A stretch of DNA of 64,000 nt from Parasegetibacter sp. NRK P23. GTDB lineage: Bacteria; Bacteroidota; Bacteroidia; Chitinophagales; Chitinophagaceae. Positions 24,807 through 33,714 of the stretch are shown in pieces. Position 1 is the stretch's first letter, and each line of letters starts with the position of its first letter. The DNA lies in NCBI RefSeq assembly GCF_023721715.1, contig NZ_JAMDLG010000001.1:995889-1059888 (forward strand), given 5' to 3'. The position numbers and the translations under genes are program-made. The notes beneath the pieces were generated by a model, which was not told the origin of the DNA, did not search any database, and saw only the letters and a list, made by a program, of their open reading frames with translations.

Positions 24807-25520
24807 CTACAAACACTTAAAAATACCCACGGCGAGCAATGCGCCAATCACGGGTCCCAACACGGGGACCCAGGCATACGACCAGTCTGACGGCTGTTTG
24901 TCGCGTATGGGCAGCAAACTGTACATGATCCGCGGACCAAGGTCCCGCGCGGGATTGATGGCGTACCCGGTAGGACCACCCAGCGACAACCCGATGGCCA
25001 GCACCAGGAGCGCCACGGGTAAAGCTTCCAGGGCACCGAGCTTCGTATCGGGGCCTACAATAAACAACACACCCAGTATCAGCACAAAGGTGCCGATCAC
25101 CTCCGACACCAGGTTGTACCCGTAGTGTCGTATGGCAGGACTGGTGCAGAATGCAGCCATTTTGAGGCCGCCGTCGCCCGGGATATCGAAATGCTTTTTG
25201 TAAGTGAGCCATCCGAGCGCCGAACCGGTGGCGCAGCCTGCCACCTGGGCCAGTATATAACCGGGCACGAGTTCCCATGGGAATTTGCCCATGGCCGCCA
25301 ACGCGATGGTTACCGCAGGATTCAGGTGCGCCCCGCTGTGCGGGGCCGCGATAAAGACGCCGGCGAACACGGCCATCGCCCAGCCAAAAGCGATCACGAT
25401 CCAACCGCCTTCGCGCCCCTTCGATTCGCGGAGCAGTACATTGGCCACCACGCCGCTGCCCAGCAGCAGCAGGATGGCGGCCCCTAAAAATTCGTGGATA
25501 TAAGAATAAGTCACGTTCAT
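24807..25520 (-). CDS. glpF: Glycerol uptake facilitator (aquaporin/MIP family)
   Basis: 237 residues with six membrane helices and the two pore loops HLNPAVT (near 66-72) and INPARDLGPR. The Asp after the second NPAR is the mark of glycerol-conducting aquaglyceroporins rather than strict water channels. It admits glycerol by diffusion; the kinase encoded 19 bp upstream traps it as glycerol-3-phosphate. The glpK-glpF pair lies between idi and the CarH-like regulator, an unexpected place inside a carotenoid locus. Confidence 0.93.
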   Translation of the reverse strand: MNVTYSYIHEFLGAAILLLLGSGVVANVLLRESKGREGGWIVIAFGWAMAVFAGVFIAAPHSGAHLNPAVTIALAAMGKFPWELVPGYILAQVAGCATGSALGWLTYKKHFDIPGDGGLKMAAFCTSPAIRHYGYNLVSEVIGTFVLILGVLFIVGPDTKLGALEALPVALLVLAIGLSLGGPTGYAINPARDLGPRIMYSLLPIRDKQPSDWSYAWVPVLGPVIGALLAVGIFKCL

Positions 25521-25539
25521 CTCAATTCATTTAGTGGGT

Positions 25540-27048
25540 TCAGGCATTTGATTCATGGTTATCGGCCCAGGCGATAGCGGCTTTCACGGCACGGTTCCAG
25601 CCCGAGACGTATTTGTTTACTTTTTCTTCCGGCATCTGCGGCCGGAAATGCGCCGCTTCTTCCCATAATTCCCGGATCGTATCCACTGAATCCCAGAACC
25701 CGGTAGCGAGTCCGGCGAGGAAAGCCGCGCCCAGCGCGGTGGTTTCAACTACTTTGGGCCGCACCACTTCAACGCCTAATACATCACATTGGAATTGCAT
25801 GAGGAGGTTGTTAGCGGTGGCGCCGCCATCTACGCGCAAAGCTTTGATGTTTATGCCGGAATCAGCTTCCATCGCTTTCAGGACATCCCTGGTCTGGTAC
25901 GCTATGCTTTCCAGCGCGGCCCTCGCCAGGTGCGCCGAAGTGGTGCCCCTGGTAGCGCCGAAGATGCAACCTCGTGCATCCTGGTTCCAATGCGGGGCGC
26001 CCAGTCCGGCAAAGGCCGGCACTACATAAACACCCTCGTTATCCGATACACTTGTAGCCAAAGCTTCAATTTCAGCGGCATTTCTGATGATGCCTAAACC
26101 ATCGCGCAGCCATTGTACCACCGCTCCGGCAATAAAGATGCTGCCTTCCAGCGCGTACGTGGTTTTGCCGTTCAGTTGCCAGGCGATGGTAGAGAGTAAA
26201 TTGTTGGAAGAAGGGATGATTTTATCCCCGGTGTTCATCACCATAAAACACCCGGTACCATACGTGTTTTTCACCATGCCGGGTTCAAGACACATCTGCC
26301 CGAAGAGCGCGGCCTGCTGATCCCCTGCTATCCCGGCGATGGGGACTTTAAAATTGAAAATGCTGGCGTGTGTTTCCCCATACACTTCACTGCTGGATTT
26401 TACTTCCGGTAACATGGAAGCGGGTATATCCAGCATACGGAGGAGTTCTTCATCCCACTGCAGTGTGGCGATATTGTACAACATGGTACGCGAGGCGTTG
26501 GTTACATCCGTTACATGCACGGCGCCTTTAGTAAAGTTCCAGATCAGCCACGAGTCGATGTTTCCGAAGAGCAGTTTGCCCTGGTTGGCCAGTTCGCGGG
26601 CACCTTCCACGTTGTTGAGGATCCAGCGGATCTTGGTACCGGAGAAATAGGCATCGGGCAATAACCCGGTTTTTTCATTGATGGTTTTCGTGCGTCCCTG
26701 CGCTTTCAGTTCATCGCAGAATGCGGCCGTGCGCCTGTCTTGCCAAACGATGGCGTTGTATACCGGCTTACCGGTTTCTTTGTTCCACACCACGGTGGTT
26801 TCCCGCTGGTTGGTGATGCCCATGGCCGCGATCTGAGCGCCGGTGATCCCGGCTTTTACCACGGCTTCGGCGGTAACGCCCGCCTGGGTACTCCAGATTT
26901 CCATCGGATCGTGTTCCACCCAGCCTGGCTGCGGATAATGTTGTTTGAATTCTTTCTGTGCAACGGCCACCACGGCTCCTTTCCCGTTGAATACGATGGC
27001 CCGGGAACTGGTGGTTCCCTGGTCAAGCGCCAGTATAAATTTTTCCAT
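25540..27048 (-). CDS. glpK: Glycerol kinase
   Basis: 502 residues, full length for GlpK. The FGGY-family signature regions are clear: [18 protein letters not shown] at the N-terminus, [24 protein letters not shown] and [12 protein letters not shown]. It phosphorylates glycerol to sn-glycerol-3-phosphate with ATP in the cytoplasm. It is followed by glpF on the same strand and preceded by the regulator gene ending 67 bp upstream. No frameshift or missing motif was seen. Confidence 0.96.
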   Translation of the reverse strand: MEKFILALDQGTTSSRAIVFNGKGAVVAVAQKEFKQHYPQPGWVEHDPMEIWSTQAGVTAEAVVKAGITGAQIAAMGITNQRETTVVWNKETGKPVYNAIVWQDRRTAAFCDELKAQGRTKTINEKTGLLPDAYFSGTKIRWILNNVEGARELANQGKLLFGNIDSWLIWNFTKGAVHVTDVTNASRTMLYNIATLQWDEELLRMLDIPASMLPEVKSSSEVYGETHASIFNFKVPIAGIAGDQQAALFGQMCLEPGMVKNTYGTGCFMVMNTGDKIIPSSNNLLSTIAWQLNGKTTYALEGSIFIAGAVVQWLRDGLGIIRNAAEIEALATSVSDNEGVYVVPAFAGLGAPHWNQDARGCIFGATRGTTSAHLARAALESIAYQTRDVLKAMEADSGINIKALRVDGGATANNLLMQFQCDVLGVEVVRPKVVETTALGAAFLAGLATGFWDSVDTIRELWEEAAHFRPQMPEEKVNKYVSGWNRAVKAAIAWADNHESNA

Positions 27049-27115
27049 GACAAGTTCATTCCCCTTACCCCGGGGAGGGTTAAGAGGTGGAAGATAGGAA
27101 AAATAATGTTGCGGA

Positions 27116-27994
27116 TCAGATGCCGGAAACGAACTCCATCACCTCCTGCAAGGATCGTTTTAAAACGATTTTTCCCGGCACACTTTTCCGGTAAGCCTGG
27201 GTGATTAACCCCGAAATGACAAGGGGTGTATCAGGGCATTTCTGGTAAACGTTATTCAGAAAACGGTCGAAATTGAAATGCCCGGCCACTGAAGTGAGGT
27301 GGGTATATAAGAAATCAGGGCACTTGAGTTTCACCACATATTCCAGGTCCTTTATAGGGACATTCGCTCCAAGATATAATGTTTTTACGCCACGACTTTT
27401 GAGGATATAATGGACATAGAGTAAACCAAGTTCATGGTGTTCTCCTTCCGGAAGAAAGAGCAAAACATTTTTATCCACTGAAAGGTGGGTGACACAGTTT
27501 TCGATGCCCACGATGAGTTTCTGCCTTACTATATTGGTGACAAGGTGCTCCTGCGCCGGGTTAATATTGCTGGTGAGCCACAATACCCCGATCTTTTCAA
27601 GGAAAGGGAAAATAATTTGTGTGATGGCCCTTTCAATGCCACGTGCCGCGATGAACTTATTCAGCAAAGCTTCGAACCTGGTCATATCCATGTCCACCAT
27701 ATAGCTGATCAGCTCATTCACCAGGCGCTCCTGCTGTGCCTGCCCCTGTGACAACATCAGTAATTTATCCGCCATCTCCTCTTCCGTCATCTTGTCGATA
27801 TGGGATATCTTGTACCCATATTTATTCAATAAAGAGATGTTGAGCAGCATTTTCAGCTCCTCATTACTGTAATACCTGATGTTTGTATCAGTGCGCTGCG
27901 GCTTCAGGAAAGTATAACGCTGTTCCCAAACCCTGATGGTATGCGCCTTGATGCCTGAAAGGTTTTCCAGGTCTTTAATGGTAAAGGCATTCAT
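27116..27994 (-). CDS. carH: MerR-family regulator with cobalamin-binding domain, CarH-like photoreceptor
   Basis: 292 residues. Residues 1-75 are a MerR winged helix ([13 protein letters not shown]). Residues 85-165 form the helical cap, with the W-x9-EH motif (Trp139, Glu149, His150) that lines the adenosylcobalamin pocket in CarH. The C-terminal Rossmann-like domain has E-x-H-xx-G (Glu185, His187, Gly190), the CarH version of the cobalt-ligand motif. CarH proteins repress carotenoid genes in the dark as B12-bound tetramers and release DNA when light breaks the cobalt-carbon bond. Its place between the two crt arms fits this. The residue after Trp139 is Leu, where Thermus CarH, as I recall, has the His that binds cobalt after illumination. 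A possible operator lies just before the start codon. Confidence 0.85.
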   Translation of the reverse strand: MNAFTIKDLENLSGIKAHTIRVWEQRYTFLKPQRTDTNIRYYSNEELKMLLNISLLNKYGYKISHIDKMTEEEMADKLLMLSQGQAQQERLVNELISYMVDMDMTRFEALLNKFIAARGIERAITQIIFPFLEKIGVLWLTSNINPAQEHLVTNIVRQKLIVGIENCVTHLSVDKNVLLFLPEGEHHELGLLYVHYILKSRGVKTLYLGANVPIKDLEYVVKLKCPDFLYTHLTSVAGHFNFDRFLNNVYQKCPDTPLVISGLITQAYRKSVPGKIVLKRSLQEVMEFVSGI

Positions 27995-27999
27995 CGGAG

Positions 28000-28032
28000 T
28001 TGTTTAATTATTCTACCAATTTAGGTAAACAT
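28000..28032. promoter_or_regulatory. Paired half-sites upstream of carH (possible autoregulatory operator)
   Basis: TTGTTTA and TAAACAT lie in inverted orientation with 19 bp between them, ending 5 bp before the carH start codon. The same arrangement, spacing and distance to ATG occur before the sigma-crtIB operon at 29617-29649. The half-site next to ATG may partly reflect the A-rich translation starts of Bacteroidota. Confidence 0.4.
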
Positions 28033-28034
28033 AA

Positions 28035-29282
28035 TTACTTAACGTGTAATGCCGGGATATTGTTGGATTTTTTTTCAAATGCCCCGAAAATCAGCGGAAC
28101 AATGACAAATGGAAGGTAAATACTCCTGTATCGCACAATAGCTCCGAGAAAGGGTATGGTAAGGCCGATTACTATAAAATTCAGCGCGGCGAAGGCGAAG
28201 AGTAACCGGAAAGGTACCGGTACCCTAAAACGCCAGCCTTTTTTTACGATCCAGTATAAAAAGACTATTTCCAGCAATAATATTTCCAGCGCCGAAGGGA
28301 GGTACACCAATTTACCGGCGACTTCCCAGGGAAAGGGCCGCAATAGCGCGTTTACCAACCCGCCCGGCATATAGGCCAGGATACTTTGCCAGGTTGGATC
28401 AAGTACACGGGTATCCAGTAAAGAGTCCCCTTTGAGCAGCAGGAATTCATTTCTTCTACCGGCAATATCCGCTGGAAAATGGTACCAGCCCAGCCAGGAA
28501 GCCAGCAGCAGCGCTGCAACAAGCAATGCCAGGAACAGGGCCAGTGGCCTTTGCGTGAACCGCCATTTCTTCCACATGATGTAATACACCAAGAACGGAG
28601 TAAACATGAGTACCGTGAACATGCGCGTTACCAACAACAGGAAAAATCCGGCGAGGATCAGCCAACCATAACGGGCGCCGGACCCAAGCCTGTCTGCTCC
28701 GTACATGCAGGCACATATCCCAGTGAATATCCAGCCTTCCTTGTACATACCACTTCCCCAAAAAATAAAGCCGGGCAGCAGGAAAGCCGCATACAGCAAC
28801 AGTTTCGATGCGTCGGGCCAATACACTTTCACCAGTTTAATAAAGCAGATGATGCCATAAAAGGTCAGGAACGAAAAGAAAATTGTATTGATATAATAGT
28901 TGCTGCCGGAAAACAGGTTAAAAACGGCCACTACTTTATTGTGGAAATTAAACTGGAAATTGTTGACGAAATTCATACCTGTGCTCAGGCTCAGGAAAGT
29001 TTGTCCTTCACTGAAACGAAACAACGAAATGACAAATTCTAAAGGGTCGCGCAGCAGCAGGTCGGTTTCCAAAAGGCTCTCGTGGTACTGTTGCCAGGTG
29101 TCGAAACGATAATTATACAATGGACCACCAATATAACCGTATGCCAAAGCTGCCAGACATTTTGCCAGAAACAGGATGGTAATGGCCCGTTTAGAAAGCC
29201 CTGTATTCAATACGAAAGAATGCCGGCGGAGCCACCAGATTGCGATTAGTAAGTAAAAAGTTCCTAAAATAAAGGGCAACAC
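28035..29282 (-). CDS. Multi-pass membrane protein of unknown function
   Basis: 415 residues with about ten predicted membrane helices, starting MLPFILGTFYLLIAIWWL. A conserved-looking loop reads YNYRFDTWQQYHESLL near residue 60, and the C-terminal helices end in an Arg-containing loop, GAIVRYRSIYLP. The overall pattern, with long hydrophobic helices and short loops, recalls lipid-linked-sugar polymerases and C-type glycosyltransferases, but no specific motif was recognised. It lies 40 bp upstream of carH on the same strand and may share a transcript with it. The upstream region faces the sigma-crtIB operon across 372 bp. No function is assigned. Confidence 0.7.
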   Translation of the reverse strand: MLPFILGTFYLLIAIWWLRRHSFVLNTGLSKRAITILFLAKCLAALAYGYIGGPLYNYRFDTWQQYHESLLETDLLLRDPLEFVISLFRFSEGQTFLSLSTGMNFVNNFQFNFHNKVVAVFNLFSGSNYYINTIFFSFLTFYGIICFIKLVKVYWPDASKLLLYAAFLLPGFIFWGSGMYKEGWIFTGICACMYGADRLGSGARYGWLILAGFFLLLVTRMFTVLMFTPFLVYYIMWKKWRFTQRPLALFLALLVAALLLASWLGWYHFPADIAGRRNEFLLLKGDSLLDTRVLDPTWQSILAYMPGGLVNALLRPFPWEVAGKLVYLPSALEILLLEIVFLYWIVKKGWRFRVPVPFRLLFAFAALNFIVIGLTIPFLGAIVRYRSIYLPFVIVPLIFGAFEKKSNNIPALHVK

Positions 29283-29654
29283 GCGTTAAAATCTTGATTG
29301 GGCAGAAAGATACATTTTTTATTAAGTTTCAATACTGTGGTGCATTGGGCAAACAGGGGAATAAAATCCCCAAAGCTCAAATGTTAAGTTTCCGAATTGC
29401 GCAGTCGCGCTGTTGCATAATCCGTTTTTTTGGCATAACTTCTACTTACCCCTTCTCCCCGCAAATCAAACCCCAATATCTTTTTATTCAATCTGTCACT
29501 TGGTCGGTTCCGTTTATAAGGTGTGGTTTTTGTTGCCTTAAAGGTTGGTGGCTCGATTTTTTGTTTCACTTTTTATATAAAAATTTTAAACAAAACCGAA
29601 CCACTTTTCGACTTTCTTGTTTAACTTTATATAGTCAATTCATAAACAACTAAT
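29283..29654. other. Divergent control region of the sigma-crtI-crtB operon
   Basis: 372 bp without a gene between the unknown membrane protein and the sigma factor. The half nearest the sigma factor is very AT-rich and contains TTAAACAA at 29586-29593, TTGTTTAA at 29617-29624 and TAAACAA at 29643-29649. A near-match to the Bacteroidota -7 box, TAACTTTA, lies at 29622-29629. The other half shows nothing recognisable. Confidence 0.5.
29617..29649. promoter_or_regulatory. Paired half-sites upstream of the sigma-crtIB operon (possible CarH operator)
   Basis: TTGTTTA and TAAACAA form a perfect 7-bp inverted repeat with a 19-bp spacer, ending 5 bp before the sigma-factor ATG. The layout is the same as in front of carH (28000-28032), and when aligned the two sites also share several spacer bases and an ACT just after the second half. 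A further TTAAACAA lies 24 bp upstream. Confidence 0.45.
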
Positions 29655-30158
29655 ATGTCAACGCTCGACTTCAACCAAATGCTGGAACGCAACGCGGATT
29701 TTCTGAAACCGTTTGCGATCACCCTTACCCGGGATTCGGAATCAGCCAAGGACCTGTTTCAGGAAACCCTGTACAGAGCGTTGGCCAACAAGGATAAATA
29801 CAACGTAGGCACCAACATTAAGGCGTGGCTGTACACCATCATGCGGAACATCTTCATCAACAATTACCGCAGGAAGGCGAAACAGAATACTATTTTCGAC
29901 AGTACGCCGAATGATTTTCTGCTGGACTACAACCAAACAACCGTAGCCAACGCAGCTGAAAGCAACCTGCGCATCAAAGATATTCAGGCCGCCATCCACA
30001 ACCTGCCGGAAATATTCAGGAACCCCTTCCTGTTGTATTTTGATGGCTTTAAGTACCATGAGATCGCTGAAATGCTGAGAGAACCGTTGGGAACCATTAA
30101 AAGCAGGATACATTTCGCCCGGAAATTGTTGAAAGCACAGATCAGCCGCAGCAAATAA
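29655..30158 (+). CDS. RNA polymerase sigma factor, ECF subfamily, heading the crtIB operon
   Basis: 167 residues. Region 2 appears as AKDLFQETLYRALANKDKY followed by NIKAWLYTIMRNIFINNYRR; region 4 is LPEIFRNPFLLYFDGFKYHE and EIAEMLREPLGTIKSRIHFAR. There is no anti-sigma gene beside it. It is followed by crtI after 78 bp and crtB, all on the plus strand, so it probably helps transcribe carotenoid genes, perhaps under light control through the CarH-like protein. Sigma factors of this kind next to crtI are common in Bacteroidota, from memory. Which promoters it uses cannot be seen here. Confidence 0.9.
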   Translation: MSTLDFNQMLERNADFLKPFAITLTRDSESAKDLFQETLYRALANKDKYNVGTNIKAWLYTIMRNIFINNYRRKAKQNTIFDSTPNDFLLDYNQTTVANAAESNLRIKDIQAAIHNLPEIFRNPFLLYFDGFKYHEIAEMLREPLGTIKSRIHFARKLLKAQISRSK

Positions 30159-30236
30159 TCTTAAACAAAATATTTCGACCCTAAGAAAGCGTTACCTTAA
30201 TGGTGAATTACCTCTTAATGCCTAAAAATCACTCCT

Positions 30237-31724
30237 TTGAATAAGAAAGTAATCGTGATCGGAAGTGGTTTTGCCGGACTATCAGCGGCCAGTTTCATGG
30301 CACGGGAAGGCTGGCAGGTAACTGTATTGGAAAAACATGATATGCCCGGCGGAAGAGCACGCCGGTTCAGCGCCGAAGGTTTCACATTTGATATGGGACC
30401 AAGCTGGTACTGGATGCCGGATGTTTTTGACCGGTATTTCGCCAGCTTCGGAAAAAAGACCGCCGATTATTACCAGCTTCAGCGGCTGGACCCGTCTTAC
30501 AGGGTTTTCTGGCCCGATGGGCCGGTAGATATTCCAGCGGATTACAATGAATTGAAGGCACTGTTCAACAAGATGGAACCCGGTGCAGGTGCGAAGCTGG
30601 ATGATTTTCTGAAAGAAGCCGCTTACAAATATGATGTGGGCATTCACAAACTGGTGTACAAACCAGGGCAGTCGCTAAGAGAGTTTGTGGATTGGGACCT
30701 GATGAAAGGTATGTTCAGACTGGATGTGTTCAATTCCATGAAAAGCCATGTGGCCAAATATTTCAAACACCCATGGCTCCGCCAGCTCATGGAATTCCCG
30801 GTACTTTTCCTGGGTGCGTTACCCGAGAAAACACCAGCCTTGTACAGCCTGATGAATTACGCCGATATAAAACTCGGCACCTGGTACCCGGAAAAAGGCA
30901 TGTACAGTATTGTGGAAGGTATGTATAAACTGGCGCTGGAATTGGGCGTATCGTTCGAGTTCTCGCGCAATGTGGAGCACATCTCCATCAATGGGAACCG
31001 AGTAAAAGAAGTAACAGCCAGGGATGAAAGGGGCAACTTGCGGCAATACACAGCCGATGTGGTGATTGGCGGGGCGGATTACCATTTTATGGAGACAAAA
31101 CTGCTGGAACCCGCTTTCCGTAGCTATTCCGAAGCGTATTGGAACAGTCGCGTAATGGCGCCTTCCTGTCTCATTTATTATGTTGGGCTGAACAAAAGAC
31201 TGGAAGGACTCACGCACCATACCCTTTTCTTTGACGTACCCTTTGAGCAGCATGCGGAAGAAATATATACCACCAGGAAATGGCCCGAGGAGCCGCTTTT
31301 TTACCTGAGCGCTCCTTCCGTAACCGATCCCACGGTGGCGCCGGAAGGTTGTGAGAACCTGTTCTTCCTCATCCCCACGGCTACGGGTCTGGAGAATGAT
31401 GACGAACAAAGAAGGGCGCATTATTTCTCGAAAGTGGTGAAAAGACTAGAAGAGAAGATTGGCCAGGAAGTAGCATCGGCCATTGTGTACCAACGTTCCT
31501 TCGCGCTGTCGGATTTTGTGGCGGATTACAACGCGTTTAAAGGGAACGCCTACGGACTTGCGAATACGCTGATGCAAACAGCGGTATTAAAACCCGCCTG
31601 CCGGAGTAAGAAAGTGGAGAACCTGTTTTATACCGGGCAACTTACGGTTCCGGGCCCCGGTGTGCCACCCAGTTTAATTAGTGGGGAGGTGGTTGCACGG
31701 GAGGTACTTAAACATTATTCCTGA
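30237..31724 (+). CDS. crtI: Phytoene desaturase (CrtI type)
   Basis: 495 residues. The FAD-binding N-terminus is VIVIGSGFAGLSAASFMARE with EKHDMPGGRARRF, and the C-terminal signature NLFYTGQLTVPGPGVPPSLI is that of CrtI-type desaturases. The enzyme introduces the double bonds that turn colourless phytoene into lycopene, at the membrane. The start is a TTG at 30237; the Rossmann motif begins five residues later, so no later start fits, and no in-frame ATG lies close upstream. It stands between the sigma factor (78 bp) and crtB (30 bp), so the three are likely one transcript. Confidence 0.95.
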   Translation: MNKKVIVIGSGFAGLSAASFMAREGWQVTVLEKHDMPGGRARRFSAEGFTFDMGPSWYWMPDVFDRYFASFGKKTADYYQLQRLDPSYRVFWPDGPVDIPADYNELKALFNKMEPGAGAKLDDFLKEAAYKYDVGIHKLVYKPGQSLREFVDWDLMKGMFRLDVFNSMKSHVAKYFKHPWLRQLMEFPVLFLGALPEKTPALYSLMNYADIKLGTWYPEKGMYSIVEGMYKLALELGVSFEFSRNVEHISINGNRVKEVTARDERGNLRQYTADVVIGGADYHFMETKLLEPAFRSYSEAYWNSRVMAPSCLIYYVGLNKRLEGLTHHTLFFDVPFEQHAEEIYTTRKWPEEPLFYLSAPSVTDPTVAPEGCENLFFLIPTATGLENDDEQRRAHYFSKVVKRLEEKIGQEVASAIVYQRSFALSDFVADYNAFKGNAYGLANTLMQTAVLKPACRSKKVENLFYTGQLTVPGPGVPPSLISGEVVAREVLKHYS

Positions 31725-31754
31725 ATTACGATCAACCAGATTAACTTGTAAGTT

Positions 31755-32591
31755 ATGATGCAATTGTTTCACCATGTGAGCGGGCTGTGCAGCCGGTCGG
31801 TTACCGAGCAGTACAGCACTTCTTTTTCCTCGGCCATCAGGTTGCTGCACGCCGACCTGCGTCAGCCCATTTTTAACATCTATGGGTTCGTGCGGCTGGC
31901 AGACGAGATTGTGGATACTTTTCACGACCACGATAAAGCGCAATTGCTGCAAGAGTTCAAAAAAGAAACTTACCTGGCCATCGAAAGAGGCATCAGCTTA
32001 AATCCTGTGCTGCACAGTTTTCAACTCACGGCAAGGCATTACAACCTGGACCACGACCTCATTGAAGCTTTCTTCCACAGCATGGAACTTGACCTTGACC
32101 GCACTTCCTACGATACCATGGGTTACCAGGAATATATTTACGGCAGCGCTGAAGTGGTGGGATTGATGTGTTTACTCGTATTCTGTGATGGGAACAGGGA
32201 ACGCTATGAGAAACTGAAACCTTATGCGCAGGCATTGGGTGCTGCTTTCCAGAAGGTGAACTTCCTCCGCGACCTGAAGGCGGATTACAACGGACTGAAC
32301 CGGGTGTATTTCCCCGGTTGCGATTTCAGTAATTTCCGGGAAGAAGACAAACGCGCCATTGAAGCGGACATCGCGCAGGATTTCGCCAAAGCCTATGAAG
32401 GGATTTTGCAACTGCCCATGAAGGCGCGTTTTGGCGTGTATGTGGCTTATAAATATTATCTCTCTCTCTTCAGGAAGATAAAAGCGATGAAGCCGAAGTG
32501 TATCCTGGAACAACGGGTAAGGATACCCTCTTATCATAAGATGATGATCGTGATGCGCGCCGGTGTGAAGAACCAGTTGAGGATGATCTGA
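31755..32591 (+). CDS. crtB: Phytoene synthase (CrtB type)
   Basis: 278 residues. The squalene/phytoene synthase fold is shown by the substrate-Mg motif RLADEIVDTF near residue 50 and by AAFQKVNFLRDLKADY near residue 170. It condenses two geranylgeranyl diphosphates to phytoene, the first committed step of the pathway. It is the last gene of the plus-strand crt arm and is convergent with a glycosyltransferase gene only 1 bp away, with no terminator seen. The geranylgeranyl diphosphate synthase (crtE) is not in the window. Confidence 0.95.
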   Translation: MMQLFHHVSGLCSRSVTEQYSTSFSSAIRLLHADLRQPIFNIYGFVRLADEIVDTFHDHDKAQLLQEFKKETYLAIERGISLNPVLHSFQLTARHYNLDHDLIEAFFHSMELDLDRTSYDTMGYQEYIYGSAEVVGLMCLLVFCDGNRERYEKLKPYAQALGAAFQKVNFLRDLKADYNGLNRVYFPGCDFSNFREEDKRAIEADIAQDFAKAYEGILQLPMKARFGVYVAYKYYLSLFRKIKAMKPKCILEQRVRIPSYHKMMIVMRAGVKNQLRMI

Positions 32592-32592
32592 A

Positions 32593-33702
32593 CTAGCGGA
32601 GCATTTTCCGGATGAAATCCAGGTAGATATTGATGATACCGGATTCCTCGTACTTTTCTTTGATCATCGCCCTGCTGCGCAAACCCATACTTTTCAGTTC
32701 ATCTGGTGATTTGTCCACCATTTTTTCCATCTGCAACGCGAGGTCTGCCGGATCTTTTGTATTACACAAAAACCCGTTTTTTCCCTCATCCACCAACTGC
32801 TCGCAGCCCACGTTCCTGGTGGTGATGATGGGTTTTGCCATACTGCTGGCCTCCATCAGTACGCGTGATAATCCTTCCCCGTAATAAGAGGGCAATACCA
32901 CACAATCAGCCGCGTGAATGAACGGGCGGATGTCGGTACTTTCACCGAGGTACTCCACCGTTTTTTCCTGTTGCCATTCCAGCAGCTTTTGTACGGTAAT
33001 AGAGTTGGGATTTTCCTGGTCGATGAAGCCCACCATACGAAACGTAACCCCCGGGTGTTTACGCTTCACGATTGCGGCGGCGGCGGCAAAGTCTTCCACC
33101 CCTTTATCTTTCAGCATTCTTCCGGCATACAGGAAACTGATCGGATGCGCGGGTATCTTTCCGCTCGCATAAAAGAAATTTGTGTCTACGCCTTCTCCGG
33201 GCAGCACCATCATCCGGGAAGGATCACCAATTTTTCGTTGGACGAAAACAGCTTTATCCTGCTCGTTCAGGAACCAGATGCCTTTTGAGCGTTTCATGGC
33301 CAGACGGTACAATGGTACCACAAGACCGGTCATCCAGCTTTTGCTGAAAGTATGCCCAAGCCCCGTAATTACCGCTACGGAAGGAATCTTGCAGAAAGAA
33401 GCCGCGAGGGTTCCGAAAATATTAGGTTTGATGGTGTAATGAAAAATAAGGCCGGGTGCATACTGACGGTAAATACGCACAAGGGTCCAGAAGGTGCGCC
33501 ATTCGTTTAACGGAGAGGTTCCGTAATTGTCAATATACAAAGGCACAAACTCCACGCCTTCCGCTACGAGCGCTGCGCTGAAATTATCCTGCGGGGCAAT
33601 TACCAATACCTTGTGCCCCTGTGCGCGGAGCGCCCTGATAAGGCCCCTGCGGAAGTTGTACATACTCCAACTGGTATTGGCAACGAGTGCAATGGTAGAC
33701 AA
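32593..33702 (-). CDS. Glycosyltransferase family 4
   Basis: 369 residues with the two-Rossmann GT-B fold. The donor-binding half contains FLYAGRMLKDKGVEDF and the family signature PSYYGEGLSRVLMEASSMAKPIIT, in which EG...E marks the nucleotide-sugar site. The N-terminal half (NTSWSMYNFRRGLIRALRAQ) resembles PglA-like enzymes that extend undecaprenyl-linked sugars. It acts on the cytoplasmic face of the inner membrane. It lies 12 bp after the cpsB-like gene and is the last gene of the polysaccharide locus, downstream of the terminator that ends the main operon. Its sugar specificity cannot be read from sequence. Confidence 0.9.
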   Translation of the reverse strand: MSTIALVANTSWSMYNFRRGLIRALRAQGHKVLVIAPQDNFSAALVAEGVEFVPLYIDNYGTSPLNEWRTFWTLVRIYRQYAPGLIFHYTIKPNIFGTLAASFCKIPSVAVITGLGHTFSKSWMTGLVVPLYRLAMKRSKGIWFLNEQDKAVFVQRKIGDPSRMMVLPGEGVDTNFFYASGKIPAHPISFLYAGRMLKDKGVEDFAAAAAIVKRKHPGVTFRMVGFIDQENPNSITVQKLLEWQQEKTVEYLGESTDIRPFIHAADCVVLPSYYGEGLSRVLMEASSMAKPIITTRNVGCEQLVDEGKNGFLCNTKDPADLALQMEKMVDKSPDELKSMGLRSRAMIKEKYEESGIINIYLDFIRKMLR

Positions 33703-33714
33703 ACTGGATAAGGT

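Noticed and set aside
29395-29440. Hairpin around GCGCAGTCGCGC followed by a T run, as a terminator
   Set aside because: The stem is only 4 bp and is separated from the T run; not convincing.
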